A DNA stretch of 20,880 bases, from the NCBI GenBank assembly GCA_036897485.1, contig JAYMTF010001877.1, positions 1 through 20,880 of the forward strand. The letters run 5' to 3'. This document shows positions 20,045 through 20,880 of the stretch, piece by piece. The notes under the pieces were generated by a model, which saw nothing but the letters and a program-made list of their open reading frames with translations, was not told where the DNA came from and made no database searches. Every line of letters begins with the position of its first letter. Position 1 is the first letter of the stretch. The translations under genes and the position numbers were made by a program. Origin of the DNA: Pelargonium nanum. Its lineage: Eukaryota; Streptophyta; Magnoliopsida; Geraniales; Geraniaceae.

Positions 20045-20219
20045 TTTAATAATCAGACCGACCGATTCACCTGAAATTCAATGACCGGTCGGTTTATGCA
20101 TCACCCGTTTGTGTTAAGAAATTTGGTTGGAAACCGGTTTAACTTACTCTTAAAAAAACATTGCCATGAAAATATATAGAAAATTTGCATTAGGCCAATT
20201 TCATTTTATTTAAAAAATA
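20045..20219. other. Spacer with small CCGACC/GGTCGG hairpin
   Basis: ACCGACC (20057-20063) can pair with GGTCGGT (20087-20093) around a 23-nt loop, and ACCGGTTT follows near 20140. These words look like a remnant of a CCGG-rich repeat, but no ends are visible. The stretch separates the complete Mutator-like element from the partial one. Confidence 0.35.
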
Positions 20220-20880
20220 GGGGTAATTATGGATGACTACAAGTTTGGACGTCTCAAAACACATGACTACAATTATTTTTTTCCAAAACAGATGACTAAT
20301 CCATGTTTTTGCTCCATCCGTAATTGACTAACGGTGTTAAGTTATCATATAAAATGACAAAATCACCCTTAAATACCCCTCCTTCAGTTCATCACTTCTT
20401 TGAATGTTGAATTTTCCGGCACCAAAAAACTCGTTACTAAAAGATTCCGGTGACCGTAAATTCAAATTTCCGGTACAAGTGAGATTTAATACATATCACG
20501 AGCAAAAAATATTCAACAAAAATAAAAGCAGATTAAAAGTCAAAGAAATAAAACTTTCCAACTGATTTGAGATTCAGAATTACACAGCAAAAACTCATAC
20601 GTAGAACTCAAACAAATAAATATCAAATTAAATTTGGAATTAACACAACCTAAAAACTAACTCTAAAAAAGAAAAATAAACCAATAATACTTAGAGAAGT
20701 AGAGTGAGTAATTGGTAGGGGTAAATGGTTGGGAAATTTCTGTGGCTAATCCTCCTGGAATAGCAAGCAGCCATATCACTTTAACTAATGGGTGTTAACA
20801 ACTGTGATTTATAACATTCCCTTATTACTCGACGACTCCTCTCCCAGCAGGGTCAAAGTGTTATGTAAAATCAGATATAT
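20220..20880 (+). mobile_element. Left part of a second, related Mutator-like element (runs off window)
   Basis: The tip GGGGTAATTATGGATGACTA parallels the tip of the element at 18888. The similarity continues through the spaced GATGACTA motifs at 20232, 20262 and 20291 and a CATCCGT...GACTAACGGTGTTAAG block comparable to 18987-19013. The right end is outside the window, so neither length nor target duplication can be read. The 660 bp present are AT-rich with no recognisable gene. Confidence 0.5.

Noticed and set aside
1..20880. CRISPR arrays, bacterial operons, rRNA or functional tRNA genes
   Set aside because: No regularly spaced direct repeats with unique spacers, no prokaryotic gene layout, no rRNA-like sequence and no complete tRNA cloverleaf. 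The only tRNA-like words belong to the SINEs.

Overview
The window is nuclear plant DNA, most likely from a eudicot. It is AT-rich, its genes are split by GT-AG introns, and all three proteins belong to families that are clearly plant-type here. The introns and intergenic spaces are full of small plant transposable elements. I could not name the species.

Three protein-coding genes could be reconstructed exon by exon with reading frame kept across every junction. (1) Positions 738-5855, + strand: nine coding exons, 347 residues, a protein N-terminal asparagine amidohydrolase (NTAN1), the first enzyme of the Asn branch of the Arg/N-degron pathway. (2) Positions 7869-12611, + strand: four coding exons, 622 residues, a VIN3-like (VEL family) PHD-FNIII protein, closest in layout to VIL1/VRN5, a PRC2-associated chromatin factor. 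(3) Positions 18670-14004, - strand: eight coding exons, 700 residues, the alpha subunit of Rab geranylgeranyltransferase (RGTA). It has five visible prenyltransferase-alpha repeats, a beta-rich insert and C-terminal leucine-rich repeats. Genes 2 and 3 converge on a gene-free gap at 12612-14003. The three genes have unrelated jobs (protein degradation, chromatin silencing, Rab lipidation), and nothing suggests a cluster working together.

Between and inside the genes lie a Helitron 3' end (1-145), a very short tRNA-like SINE with target duplications (356-432), a degenerate GTGTCC-rich element (about 1095-1440), a 177-bp direct repeat around a coding-like 384-bp segment (1543-2280), two Stowaway MITEs of one family in opposite orientation (3038-3255 and 16736-16974), a hAT-like MITE (5161-5607), a probable minus-strand SINE (about 7075-7345), another MITE-like repeat (about 13351-13558), a complete Mutator-like element with long terminal inverted repeats and a 9-bp target duplication (18888-20035), and the left end of a related element running off the window (20220-20880).

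The most unusual signal is in the two Mutator-like elements. Each terminal arm carries a GATG-type motif repeated about every 30 bp, at nearly the same offsets from the tip in all three arms that can be read. The complete element sits 217 bp upstream of the RGTA start codon and encloses GC-richer segments that look like captured sequence.
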